A stretch of DNA of 28,781 bases from Bacillota bacterium. GTDB lineage: Bacteria; Bacillota; Dethiobacteria; SKNC01. Position numbers and translations under genes: made by a program. The notes beneath the pieces are model-generated. The model saw nothing but the letters and a program-made list of their open reading frames with translations. It ran no database searches and had not been told where the DNA came from. Each line of letters starts with the position of its first letter. The stretch's first letter is position 1. The stretch lies in NCBI GenBank assembly GCA_007120745.1, contig SKNC01000030.1, positions 1-28,781 of the forward strand, written 5' to 3'. This document shows positions 8,405 through 17,196 of this stretch, piece after piece.

Positions 8405-8896
8405 ATGAAAGCCGAAAACGATTTAAACTATGCAGCAATAGACAATATTTACGACACTTGGAAATCCCAAAAGGGAGCGCTTATTCCAATGTTACAGGAA
8501 ATGCAGGAAGAGTTCGGGTACCTGCCCCGCACCGCTCTGGAATACCTGGCCAAAAAACTGCATCAGCCCATCAGCCAAATTTACGGGGTGTGCACCTTTT
8601 ACTCTCAGTTTCACTTAAAGCCCAGGGGTAAGCATATTATCCGGGTATGTCAGGGAACAGCCTGTCACGTCCGGGGGATTGCCAAGATTGCTACAGCCCT
8701 GGAAGAGGAATTAGAGGTTCCGGTAGGAGATACTACTGAAGACCTGCTGTTTACTTATGAAAGTGTAGCCTGTGTAGGGTGCTGCGGTCTGGCACCGGTT
8801 ATGATGATTGATGATGTTACGTACGGCCGACTCAATGCAGCAGCAGTTCCTGATATTTTGAAAAAGTACGAGGGGGGGGAAGGCAATGACAGCTAA
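8405..8896 (+). CDS. NuoE-like [2Fe-2S] subunit of NAD(P)-linked formate dehydrogenase
   Basis: A 163-residue thioredoxin-like ferredoxin subunit. Cluster ligands Cys82, Cys87, Cys123 and Cys127 (CQGTAC, CVGCC) match the 24-kDa subunit pattern of complex I and the HydA/HydC-type small subunits. The N-terminal helical part includes ALIPMLQEMQEEFGYLP and YGVCTFYSQF, also typical. It passes electrons to or from the flavin subunit encoded next. An excellent ribosome site AAGGAGGT lies 6 bases before ATG 8405. The stop overlaps the next gene by 11 bases, implying translational coupling. It is the first gene of the nuoE-like/nuoF-like/fdhA operon. Confidence 0.93.
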   Translation: MKAENDLNYAAIDNIYDTWKSQKGALIPMLQEMQEEFGYLPRTALEYLAKKLHQPISQIYGVCTFYSQFHLKPRGKHIIRVCQGTACHVRGIAKIATALEEELEVPVGDTTEDLLFTYESVACVGCCGLAPVMMIDDVTYGRLNAAAVPDILKKYEGGEGNDS

Positions 8897-10703
8897 GCCA
8901 AAAATCGTAGTTGGACTGGGGACCTGTGGTATTGCCGCCGGGGGTAGAGAAATTTACAACGCCATTGAAAAAGCCCTGACGGAGAATAATATTGATGCAG
9001 AGTTGACTCAAACAGGTTGTATTGGAGCCTGTGAGAACGAAGTGCTGGTAGATATTGCAAAGCCCGGCCAGCCTCGTATTTCTTATGGAAAAGTAACGGA
9101 AGAGAAAATTGGAGAGGTGGTTACCAACCATCTTTTACATGACAAAATAGATAGAGAGTTTGCCTTAGGAAAAATTGGAGAAGGAGAACTTTCCGCTGAA
9201 TATGATGATTTGCCATATTTCTTTACGGATTTACCCTTCTATGAGAAGCAGGTAAGGCTGTGCCTGAGAAATTGCGGTTTCATTAATCCTGAGAAAATTG
9301 ATGAATATGTAGAGCGGGACGGTTACCAGGCACTGAAGCAGGTAATTACTGAAATGAAGCCTGAGGAAGTCGTAGAAGTGATTAAGAGCTCCGGCCTTCG
9401 CGGACGGGGCGGCGGCGGTTTTTCCACGGGAATGAAGTGGCAATTTACCATGAATGCTGTTGGAGATAAGAAGTATGTAGTATGCAACGCTGACGAAGGG
9501 GACCCCGGCGCATTTATGGACCGGAGCATCCTGGAGGGTGACCCCCATTCCGTGATGGAGGGAATGGCTATCGCTGGATATGCCGTAGGCGCTGACGAAG
9601 GTTATATCTACTGCCGTGCTGAATATCCCCTGGCAGTGAATAGGCTGAAAATGGCCATTGAGCAGGCCAAGGAGAAGAACTTCCTGGGCGACAATATTTT
9701 TGGTACCGATTTCAGCTTCAACCTGAAAGTTAAAGAAGGTGCCGGAGCCTTTGTATGTGGAGAGGAAACAGCACTTCTGATGTCTATCGAAGGCAAGAGG
9801 GGAATGCCCAGGCCCAGGCCTCCATTCCCGGCCAACGAAGGGCTGTTCGGCAAGCCCACCTGCTTAAATAACGTAGAAACCTTTGCCAATGTTCCGGTAG
9901 TCATTCTGGACGGTCCTGAGAAGTTTGCCAGCATAGGCACCGAAGGAAGCAAGGGAACCAAGGTTTTTGCTTTGACCGGTTCCATTAACCGCACAGGTTT
10001 GGCGGAGGTTCCCATGGGAATTACCCTTGAGGAAGTTGTTTATGATGTTGCCGGAGGCATTATTGATGATGGTAAATTTAAGGCCGTTCAGGCGGGTGGT
10101 CCCTCTGGTGGATGTATCCCTGAAGACCTGCTGCATCTTCCCATCGATTATGATTCCCTGACCGAAGCAGGGGCCATGATGGGTTCCGGCGGTCTGGTGG
10201 TAATGGGTGAGGATACCTGTATGGTAGATATTGCCCGTTATTTCTTAAGCTTTACCCAGATTGAATCCTGTGGTAAGTGCACCCCCTGCCGGGAAGGTAC
10301 CAAGAGAATGCTGGAAATATTAGAGAGAATTGTTGCCGGGGAAGGTAAACCCGATGATATCGAAAAATTGAAGACTCTGGGAGAAGCCATTAGTGCTACA
10401 GCTCTCTGCGGACTGGGACAAACTGCTCCCAACCCTGTTTTGACTACACTGCGCTACTTCCAGGAGGAATATGAACAGCACATTTTTGATAAGAGATGTG
10501 TGGCCGGTATTTGTGTAGACTTGATGTTCTATCTTATTGATGCTGAGCTGTGCAACGGCTGCGGCCGCTGCAGAAAGGCCTGTCCCGTGAGCGCCATCAG
10601 CGGAGACAAGAAGGAAGTTCATGTAATTGATAAGGAAACCTGCATCAAGTGCGGCGTGTGTGTAGAAAAATGTAAGCAGGAAGCGATTTCGCTTCAGTCT
10701 TAA
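8886..10703 (+). CDS. NuoF-like FMN/NAD(P)H and Fe-S subunit of formate dehydrogenase
   Basis: A 605-residue diaphorase subunit. Domains in order: a thioredoxin-like [2Fe-2S] region with Cys14, Cys45 and Cys49 (the second cysteine of the first pair is replaced, as I recall for HydB-type proteins); the NADH/FMN core with GLRGRGGGGFSTGMKW (170-185), CNADEGDPGAFMDR (200-213) and GAGAFVCGEETALLMS (285-300); the [4Fe-4S] motif ESCGKCTPCREG (460-471) with Cys508; and a two-cluster ferredoxin tail at Cys556, 559, 562, 566 and Cys586, 589, 592, 596. This is the layout of HydB and related bifurcating or NADP-linked enzymes. It exchanges electrons between NAD(P)H, the NuoE-like protein and FdhA in the cytoplasm. 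The ATG overlaps the end of the previous gene. Confidence 0.95.
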   Translation: MTAKPKIVVGLGTCGIAAGGREIYNAIEKALTENNIDAELTQTGCIGACENEVLVDIAKPGQPRISYGKVTEEKIGEVVTNHLLHDKIDREFALGKIGEGELSAEYDDLPYFFTDLPFYEKQVRLCLRNCGFINPEKIDEYVERDGYQALKQVITEMKPEEVVEVIKSSGLRGRGGGGFSTGMKWQFTMNAVGDKKYVVCNADEGDPGAFMDRSILEGDPHSVMEGMAIAGYAVGADEGYIYCRAEYPLAVNRLKMAIEQAKEKNFLGDNIFGTDFSFNLKVKEGAGAFVCGEETALLMSIEGKRGMPRPRPPFPANEGLFGKPTCLNNVETFANVPVVILDGPEKFASIGTEGSKGTKVFALTGSINRTGLAEVPMGITLEEVVYDVAGGIIDDGKFKAVQAGGPSGGCIPEDLLHLPIDYDSLTEAGAMMGSGGLVVMGEDTCMVDIARYFLSFTQIESCGKCTPCREGTKRMLEILERIVAGEGKPDDIEKLKTLGEAISATALCGLGQTAPNPVLTTLRYFQEEYEQHIFDKRCVAGICVDLMFYLIDAELCNGCGRCRKACPVSAISGDKKEVHVIDKETCIKCGVCVEKCKQEAISLQS

Positions 10704-10729
10704 TAAATTAGGAATGGGAGGGAAGATAA

Positions 10730-13405
10730 GTGACTAAAGTAAACGTTACCATTAACGGCCAACCAGTGGAAGCTGAAGCCGGTATGACCATTTTAGAAGC
10801 AGCACAGCTGGCCGGCATTGATGTCCCAACCTTCTGCTATGATCCCCAGCTGTTTGGGGCCGGAGCCTGCCGCATCTGTGTAGTAGAAGTGGAAAATGCC
10901 AGAAATTTACCGGCCTCCTGCGTAACCCCCATATGGGAGGGCATGGTGATTAATACAGAGTCTGAAAAAGTTGTGCAGGCCAGGAAGGCCAACTTGAGCC
11001 TGCTTTTGGCCAACCATCCCCTGGACTGCCTGACCTGTGAAAAATCTGGGGAGTGTAAGCTTCAGGATTACTGCTACAAGTATGGAGTTACTGAATCCGA
11101 TTTTGTCGGAGATGTAAAAGATTTTCCTTTAGAAGAAAGCAATCCATTCTTTGAAAGGGACATGAATAAATGTATTCTCTGTGGAAAATGTGTCCAGGTC
11201 TGTCACGAAATTAATGGAGCGGGAGCCATTGATTATGCTTTCAGAGGATTTGCCTCCACCATCTCTCCAGCTTTTGGAGAGCCTGTGGAAAACTCCCCCT
11301 GCGTGTTCTGCGGCATGTGCACCGACATATGTCCGGTGGGAGCTCTTACTCCCAAGCTCAGCAAATTTAAGGGAAGAGCCTGGGAAATTAATAAAGTGAA
11401 AACCATCTGTCCTTACTGCGGAACCGGGTGTGCCATAGACCTCCATGTTAAGGGCAATGAAGTAGTTGGGGCCAGCGGAAACAGGGAAGGCTTAGCCAAT
11501 AAAGGCCATGTCTGTGTAAAGGGCCATTACGGCTGGGATTTTATCCACAGCCCGGACAGGCTGACCAAACCCCTGATAAAGAAAGACGGCAAGTTTGAAG
11601 AGGCCTCCTGGGAGGAAGCCCTTTCCCTGGTAGCCGATAAATTTAAAGCTGCTGGAGCAGAAGGACTTGCCGGATTAAGCTCTGCCCGCTGCACCAACGA
11701 AGATAATTACCTGTTCCAAAAGTTATTAAGGGTGATGGGCTCGAACAGTGTTGATCACTGTGCCCGTCTCTGACACGCTCCCACCGTGGCCGGTCTGGCC
11801 GCTGCTTTTGGAAGTGGAGCGATGACCAACAGTATTGATGAAGTTGAAAATGCAGACTGCCTGCTGATCAGCGGTTCTAATACCACCGAAGCTCACCCGG
11901 TTATTGGTTACCGGGTGCGGAAGGCTTTAAGAAACGGGGCCAAGCTTATCGTGATTGAACCCCGCCGCATTGAACTGGCTGATTATGCCGATGTCTTCCT
12001 GCAGATTAAGCCGGGAGCCAACGAAGCGATTTTTAACGGGCTGCTTCATGTGATAATTAAAGAGGACCTGTACGATAAGGAGTTTGTAGCCGAAAGGACC
12101 GAAGGGTTTGAAGAGGTAAAAGCTGCCGTGGAGAAATATACACCTGAATACGTGGCGGAAATAACCGGAGCTAACGCTGAGGATATTGTGGAAGCCGCCC
12201 GGATTTACGCTGCAGCGGATAAGGCCTCCGTCCTCTATACCATGGGAATCACCCAGCACTCCTCCGGGACCAACAACGTTCTGGCCATTGCCAACCTGGT
12301 CATGGCTACCGGAAACATCGGTAGAGAAAGCACCGGCATGAACCCCCTGCGGGGCCAGAACAACGTTCAGGGCGCCTGCGACATGGGAGCCCTGCCTGTG
12401 GTATTCACCGGTTACCAGCCGGTAGTGGATCCCGCTGCCGTTGAGAAATTCAGCAAGGCCTGGGGGGTCAGCTTAAATGATAAGCCCGGACTCACAGTAA
12501 CGGAAATATTTAAAGGTGCCAAGGATGGAACCGTTAAAGCCGTTTACATTATGGGTGAGAACCCCATGATCAGCGACGCCGACTTAAATCATCTGGAGGA
12601 ATCTCTGGATAAGCTGGACTTCCTGGTGGTTCAGGACATTTTCCTGACAGAGACCGCTCAGTATGCCGACGTGGTTCTGCCTGCCTGCACCTTTGCTGAA
12701 AAGGACGGCACGTTTGTGAACACCGAAAGAAGGGTTCAGATGGTGAACAAGGCCATTGATTCCATCGGAGAAAGCAAGGCTGACTGGGAAATTATCATGG
12801 CCCTGGCCAACAAATTAGGGTTTGACTGGAACTATGGCAGCGCCGAGGATATTTTCAAAGAAATTACCTCTTTAACCCCCAGCTATGCCGGTATCTCTTA
12901 CCAGCGGCTGGAAGAAGAAGAGGGAATCCAGTGGCCCTGCCCCACGGAAGATCACCCTGGAACCAAGTTCCTGCACCAGGGTAAATTCTCCCGAGGCTTG
13001 GGCAAATTCCATCCCATTGAGCACCAGCCCCCGGCGGAGTCACCGGATGAAAACTATCCCTTCATCCTGACCACCGGACGGAATCTCTATCATTACCATA
13101 CTGCATCCATGACCGGTAGAAGCAAGTCTATCAAGGAATTTAGTGCTGAAGATACCCTGAGAATCAATCCGGAGGATGCCGCCAACCTGGGAGTTTCCGA
13201 CGGTGACATGTTGAAAGTTACCTCCCGGAGAGGGGAAATTGAAGTGAAAGCGGAAATCACTGATACGGTAGGTAAGGGAGTCGTCTTCATGACCTTCCAC
13301 TTCAGCGACTCGCCGGTAAACAAGCTGACCAACTGTGCCATTGACCCCGTTGCCAAGATTCCTGAGCTGAAGGTCAGCGCAGTAAAGGTGGAAAAAGTAG
13401 CGTAA
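10730..13405 (+). CDS. fdhA: Selenocysteine formate dehydrogenase catalytic subunit
   Basis: One gene of 891 residues interrupted by an in-frame TGA at 11771-11773, read as Sec348. It interconverts formate and CO2 at a Mo/W-bis-pterin site. N-terminal NuoG-like part: [2Fe-2S] ligands Cys36, 47, 50, 64; the His-ligated cluster at His96, Cys100, 103, 109; two ferredoxin clusters at Cys148-158 and Cys191-201. The catalytic part begins with CPYCGTGC (227-234) and Cys262. Sec348 lies in CARL-U-HAPTVAGL, where formate dehydrogenases carry Sec or Cys, and homology continues unbroken after the TGA to the C-terminal dinucleotide-binding region (ILTTGRNLYHYHT, then FHFSDSPVNKLT). A matching SECIS follows the codon. 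The start is GTG 10730 after GGGAGGGAAG. A strong terminator closes the operon at 13487-13521. The length matches NAD(P)-dependent FdhA of acetogens such as Moorella. Confidence 0.96.
11771..11802 (+). promoter_or_regulatory. SECIS element of fdhA (UGA and downstream hairpin)
   Basis: UGA 11771-11773 is followed after 12 bases by stem GTGGCC (11786-11791), loop GGTCT (11792-11796) and GGCCGC (11797-11802). The GGUCU loop and the 18-base distance from UGA to the loop are the same as in the E. coli fdhF SECIS as I recall it, and the bases straight after the codon (CACG) also agree. Confidence 0.9.
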
Positions 13406-13486
13406 GGTACAAGTAATTAAATACAAAGCCTTATACATCACTCATTCCCTGAATATGAGGTGATGCTTGAAGGCATAAGATGTTTG

Positions 13487-13521
13487 GAGGGTGGAAACAA
13501 CGGCGTTTTCATCCTCTTTTT
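13487..13521 (+). terminator. Intrinsic terminator of the formate dehydrogenase operon
   Basis: GAGGGTGGAAAC (13487-13498), loop AACGGC, GTTTTCATCCTC (13505-13516) gives a 12-bp stem with two G-U pairs, followed by TTTTT (13517-13521). Confidence 0.85.
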
Positions 13522-13803
13522 GTCTGTGCAAAAAAACGAGTTCAAACCAATATGTGTCTGCACTCAGGCGGGCAGGCAGCGAATTCAAAACAGGTTTTTA
13601 TACATTGGCGTTTCTGGAAGTTGGAGGAATTTGCAGGATCTGTGGATCCCAGGTTTCAATCCTCCCATCGAACAGCTGTATATGGTATAATGGTTTTCAA
13701 AAGGCAGGGGCTGTAATATTTTTAATCTTTATAAAAATGATAATTTACCAGATATCTGCCCGGGCAGAAAAAGTATAGTATATTAACAGGCAGGTGAAAA
13801 ACT
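13522..13803 (+). other. Structured non-coding region between the fdhA terminator and fdhD
   Basis: Together with the terminator this fills a 398-base gap with no supported gene. It holds a nested fold: GGAGGA (13623-13628) pairing with TCCTCC (13660-13665) around GGATC-TGTG-GATCC (13636-13649). It then has an extended -10 promoter (13683-13691) and a perfect 14-base palindrome TCTGCCCGGGCAGA (13755-13768) between that promoter and fdhD. No tRNA or known riboswitch was recognised. Confidence 0.45.
13683..13691 (+). promoter_or_regulatory. Extended -10 promoter of fdhD
   Basis: TGGTATAAT is a consensus extended -10 (TGn plus TATAAT); there is no good -35, as usual for this class. Transcription would start near 13698, leaving a leader of about 105 bases that includes the palindrome at 13755-13768. 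Confidence 0.55.
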
Positions 13804-14592
13804 GTGGATAGAAGGAAAAAGGAAATAGCCATTTTAAAAATAACCGGAGAAGGCAGGGAAACCCTGAATGACCAGGTGGTACAGGAGTCTCCCCTGACCA
13901 TATATCTAAATGACCAGGAATTTGTAACCCTTCTCTGCACTCCTGAAAAGCAGGATTATTTAACCCTGGGATTTTTACGGTCAGAAGGCCTTATTAAAGG
14001 CCGGGAGGATGTGCTTTCCCTGGAGGTAGATGAAGAGAACGGCATGGTAAACGTGGAAACCAGGGAGCCGGGGAAACTCTCTGAAAAGCTCTTTGGGAAA
14101 CGAACCATTACCTCCGGATGCGGTAAAGGAACTATCTTTTATAATGTGCTGGATTCTTTATCCGAAAGTTCCATCAAGACTGAAATTTACTTGAACCCGG
14201 AAACCATATCCCGCTTGATGAGAGACCTTCAGGATCGGGCAGACCTGTTTAAAACTACCGGGGGTGTACACAGTTCGGCCCTGGGAACCAAAGAAGGTAT
14301 TGTTTTTTTCTGTGAGGACATCGGCCGGCATAATGCGGTGGACAAACTCATTGGAGAATGTATTGCTGAGGATGTTTCCCTGGAGGATAAACTTTTAATA
14401 ACCAGCGGGCGCCTTTCTTCTGAAATTCTTCTTAAGGCTGCTAAGATTGGAATTCCTGTCCTTCTTTCCCGGGCAGCTCCCACTGCCCTCAGCGTGGAGT
14501 TGGGGAATAAACTGGGAGTTACCATGGTAGGATTTATTCGGGGAAAAAGGATGAATGTTTATTCGGGAGAGTGGAGAATTACTGAAGAGTAA
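13804..14592 (+). CDS. fdhD: Formate dehydrogenase accessory sulfurtransferase
   Basis: A 262-residue FdhD-family protein. FdhD moves sulfur from a cysteine desulfurase to the molybdenum/tungsten cofactor of formate dehydrogenase, which the fdhA product needs for activity. Conserved stretches are TIYLNDQEFVTLLCTPEKQDYL, LGFLRSEGLI, the SGCGKG active region (Cys106), TTGGVHSSAL, EDIGRHNAVDKLIGE and ITSGRLSSEILLKAA. Only one cysteine occurs in the active loop, where E. coli FdhD has CxxC; the single-Cys form is usual in Firmicutes and archaea as far as I recall. The start is GTG 13804, preceded by GGCAGGTG. The gene has its own promoter and a terminator at 14607-14632, so it is transcribed apart from the fdh operon upstream. 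Confidence 0.95.
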   Translation: MDRRKKEIAILKITGEGRETLNDQVVQESPLTIYLNDQEFVTLLCTPEKQDYLTLGFLRSEGLIKGREDVLSLEVDEENGMVNVETREPGKLSEKLFGKRTITSGCGKGTIFYNVLDSLSESSIKTEIYLNPETISRLMRDLQDRADLFKTTGGVHSSALGTKEGIVFFCEDIGRHNAVDKLIGECIAEDVSLEDKLLITSGRLSSEILLKAAKIGIPVLLSRAAPTALSVELGNKLGVTMVGFIRGKRMNVYSGEWRITEE

Positions 14593-14606
14593 GCTCTTTT
14601 CCGCAG

Positions 14607-14632
14607 GCGCTTTTAACGAGCGCTTTTTTTTT
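14607..14632 (+). terminator. Intrinsic terminator of fdhD
   Basis: GCGCT (14607-14611), loop TTTAACG, AGCGC (14619-14623), then nine T (14624-14632). Confidence 0.85.
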
Positions 14633-14675
14633 ATATAAATTTTAATAAATTTTAAAAAAAAATCAGCAGGATTTT

Positions 14676-14735
14676 CGAACATTTTGCCAAATTAATATTA
14701 TAATATTTGTGTAACTACTTGAATGATAAAATTCA
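14676..14735 (+). promoter_or_regulatory. Promoter and likely operator of the metal-resistance operon
   Basis: The -10 TATAAT (14699-14704) lies 17 bases after a weak -35 CGAACA (14676-14681). Just downstream is the inverted repeat TGAAT-N6-ATTCA (14720-14735), a plausible binding site for the ArsR/CadC-type repressor encoded next, since CadC operators are imperfect AT-rich inverted repeats over the transcription start. Confidence 0.55.
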
Positions 14736-14772
14736 GAAATATTTCCATGTATTTTTGAAAGGGATTGAGTTC

Positions 14773-15138
14773 ATGTCTGAAAAAGAGGTAGACCGCTGCG
14801 AAGTTTTTTCCAGCGATTTAAAAAAAGTAAACCGGGTCCAAACAAAGATAGCCAGTTTAGAGGTCATGGTGGATATTTTTAAAGCCCTGGCAGATGAGAC
14901 CCGCTTTAAAATAATATATGCCCTCTACATTGAACAGGAGCTCTGCGTTTGTGACCTGTCTCTTGTGGTAGGAATGCCTGTAGCGGCCGTATCTTATCAC
15001 CTTCGGTATTTGAGGAGCCTGAGACTGGTTAGATATTGTAAGAGAGGTAAAATGGTATTTTATTCCCTGGATGATGAGCATGTCCGGGATCTGGTCAGGA
15101 TAACTCTGGAACACATAGAACACACGGGGGAGGATTAA
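14773..15138 (+). CDS. ArsR/SmtB-family metal-sensing repressor, CadC-like
   Basis: A 121-residue winged-helix repressor that releases DNA on binding metal. The recognition helix region is MPVAAVSYHLRYLRSLRLV, followed by the wing KRGKMVFYSL. Metal ligands match the CadC plan closely: Cys9 in the N-terminal arm and Cys58, Cys60 in ELCVCDL form the soft-metal (Cd/Pb/Zn) site; Asp101, His103, His114 and His117 line up with the SmtB-type alpha-5 zinc site (fourth ligand His rather than Glu). The ATG 14773 is preferred because AAAGGGA lies about 8 bases upstream and Cys9 then falls at the expected place; the frame extends further up without support. The ATPase gene begins three bases after this stop, so the repressor very likely controls that pump. 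Confidence 0.92.
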   Translation: MSEKEVDRCEVFSSDLKKVNRVQTKIASLEVMVDIFKALADETRFKIIYALYIEQELCVCDLSLVVGMPVAAVSYHLRYLRSLRLVRYCKRGKMVFYSLDDEHVRDLVRITLEHIEHTGED

Positions 15139-15141
15139 ATT

Positions 15142-17196
15142 TTGAGTAAAAACCTAAACCAAAATAAATGAGGCTGCTCCTCATGCGGCGAAGTTTCGCT
15201 GTTGGAAGAGAAAAAGAGCGATTATGAAGAAGGGAAAAAGCCACATATTTTACCCGGGCGTAGAATGTGGATAACGTTTTATAATGAAAAAGTGCTGGCC
15301 TTTCTGTCCGGCTTTTTACTTTTGTTTGGCTGGCTTTCATCTTACTGGGGCATGTCCGCTGCAGGACAAAATACTTTCTTTTTGGCAGCGGCCTTGATTG
15401 GTGGAATAAAAATATACCGTAAAGCAGCAGCATCGCTTTTTAAAGTTAATCTGGATATGAATGTGTTGGTTACCATTTCTGTAGCTGGAGCGTTATTTAT
15501 TGATAAGTGGGCCGAAGCGGCCATGGTTGTATTCCTTTTTGCTGCCGGCGGGGCCCTGGAATCTTACACTATGGAAAAAAATCGCCGGTCCATCGGGTCC
15601 CTGGTTGACCTGGCCCCCAGGGAAGGAAGGGTTTTGAGGGGTGGTCAGGAAATCAAGGTGCCGGTGGAAGAGATTCACATTGGAGATACCGCACTAATTA
15701 AGCCCGGCGAAAAGATTACCGTTGACGGGGTTGTGGTAAATGGTTTTTCTTCTGTCAACCAGGCAGCCATTACCGGTGAGTCTCTTTCCGTGGAAAAAGA
15801 AACCGGGGATGAGGTTTATTCCGGAACCTTTAATGAGCAGGGTTTTCTGGAGGTTATGGTCACCCGGGAAGCCCGGGACACCACCCTGGCCAAAATTATT
15901 CACCTGGTGGAGGAAGCCCAGTCCAGAAAAGCCGTTTCTCAGCAGTTGATGGACAGGTTTGCCCGGGTTTATACCCCTATTGTAATATCCACGGCTGTAG
16001 TGATTGCAGTTCTTTTTCCCCTGGTTTTTAACCTGGAATTTGTTCCCTGGTTTTACCGGGGATTGACCCTGCTGGTAATATCCTGCCCCTGCGCCCTGGT
16101 GATTTCTACTCCCGTTTCACTGGTATCTGCCATTGGTAATGCCGCCCGGCGGGGGATTCTCATCAAGGGAGGGGTCCATCTGGAAGAAGCCGGAAGGATC
16201 TCCGCAGCAGCTTTTGACAAAACAGGTACTTTGACGGAGGGGAAACCAATACTGAACGAAATCATTCCCTGCCCGGGTTACACCAGAGAACAGGTTTTGT
16301 CCCTGGCGGCATCCCTGGAATCCAGGTCAGAACACCCTCTGGGGAAAGCTATTGTCCGGGAAGCCAGAAACCAAGATATAGAGCTTAAAGAACCAGAAGA
16401 ATTTAAAGCCCTGACGGCCCTGGGCGTAACCGGGAAAATACATGGGAAAATGTTTTTTGTAGGAAGGCCTCTCTTGTTTGAAAAAAATGGGTTTTCCCTG
16501 GAAGATTGGGAAGAGGATATGAGAGAGTTGGAGTCTAAAGGGCAGACGGTTTTGGCTCTGGGCACCGGTGGAAAACTTCTAGGCCTGCTGGCAATGACCG
16601 ACCAGGTGCGAAAAGAGGCCTTTGGGACTGTTGAGAAGCTGAAAAATATGGGGATAAAAACGGTGATGCTTACCGGGGATAATCCCGCCAGTGCCAGGTA
16701 TGCTGCGGAAAAGCTTGGAATTGACCAGTATCATGCTTCCCTGCTTCCCCAGGATAAAGTAGAGAAATTGAAGGAACTCACCGAAAAGTATGGGAAAACT
16801 ATCATGGTGGGTGATGGAATCAATGATGCTCCAGCACTGGCCGCCGCTTCCGTAGGGGTTGCCATGGGTGCCGCGGGCAGTGATACTGCCCTGGAAACTG
16901 CAGATATTGCGCTGATGTCTGATGACCTTTCCGGCATACCCCAGGCTATTGAATTAAGCCGGGCGGCAGTACGCATAATTAAGCAGAACATCGCTTTTTC
17001 CTTGCTGATAAAGCTGGGTGCAGTCCTCCTGGTATTTCCCGGCTGGTTGACCCTGTGGATGGCAGTGCTGGCGGACGAGGGGGTCCTGCTGCTGGTATCC
17101 TTAAACGGAATGCGGCTCATGGGGCATGGTAAAAAGGACTCCAAAAGAACAGCGCTTAAACATGGTTCAGGAGGATTTCATTTAGTAAAAAAATAA
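15142..17196 (+). CDS. Zn/Cd/Pb P1B-type ATPase, probably with N-terminal selenocysteine
   Basis: A heavy-metal efflux ATPase of 684 residues if started at TTG 15142. Motifs: TGES (211-214), CPC in SCPCALVIS (315-317), phosphorylated Asp359 in DKTGT, SEHPLG, and GDGINDAPALA. Lys in IKLGAV (TM7) and Asp in ADEGV (TM8) assign it to the Zn/Cd/Pb (P1B-2) class. There is no N-terminal HMA domain. TTG 15142 has GGGGGAGG eight bases upstream and follows the repressor stop by three bases. From there the frame reads MSKNLNQNK-U-GCSSCGEVSLL, crossing TGA at 15169-15171 (position 10) before joining the uninterrupted frame at 15202. The alternative starts TTG 15202 and ATG 15265 have no ribosome site. 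If UGA is Sec, the tail is a U-x-C-S-S-C metal-binding motif. Enzyme identity is certain; Sec is inferred from the ribosome site, the motif and the hairpin. Confidence 0.85.
15169..15202 (+). promoter_or_regulatory. Candidate SECIS of the P-type ATPase gene
   Basis: After UGA 15169-15171 comes stem GCGGCGA (15185-15191), loop AGTT (15192-15195), TCGCTGT (15196-15202): seven pairs, two of them G-U. The loop starts 20 bases after UGA and has G at its second position, within the general bacterial SECIS pattern. The loop shares GU at positions 2-3 with the fdhA element but is otherwise different. Confidence 0.6.

Noticed and set aside
11774..13405. Frameshift or nonsense mutation splitting fdhA in two genes
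   Set aside because: The TGA is in frame at the known Sec position, homology continues across it and a SECIS follows, so it is one selenoprotein gene.
13535..13600. Possible tRNA-Sec, because TTCAAA (as in the Sec anticodon loop) occurs twice near fdhA
   Set aside because: Neither copy has a pairing anticodon stem, acceptor stem or long variable arm.
13480..13716. Short overlapping reading frames after fdhA
   Set aside because: They run through the fdh terminator and the structured region and resemble no protein.
15168..15227. ATG at 15168 as start of a short peptide between the repressor and the ATPase
   Set aside because: It is out of the ATPase frame, ends after about 19 codons, has no ribosome site and no recognisable product.
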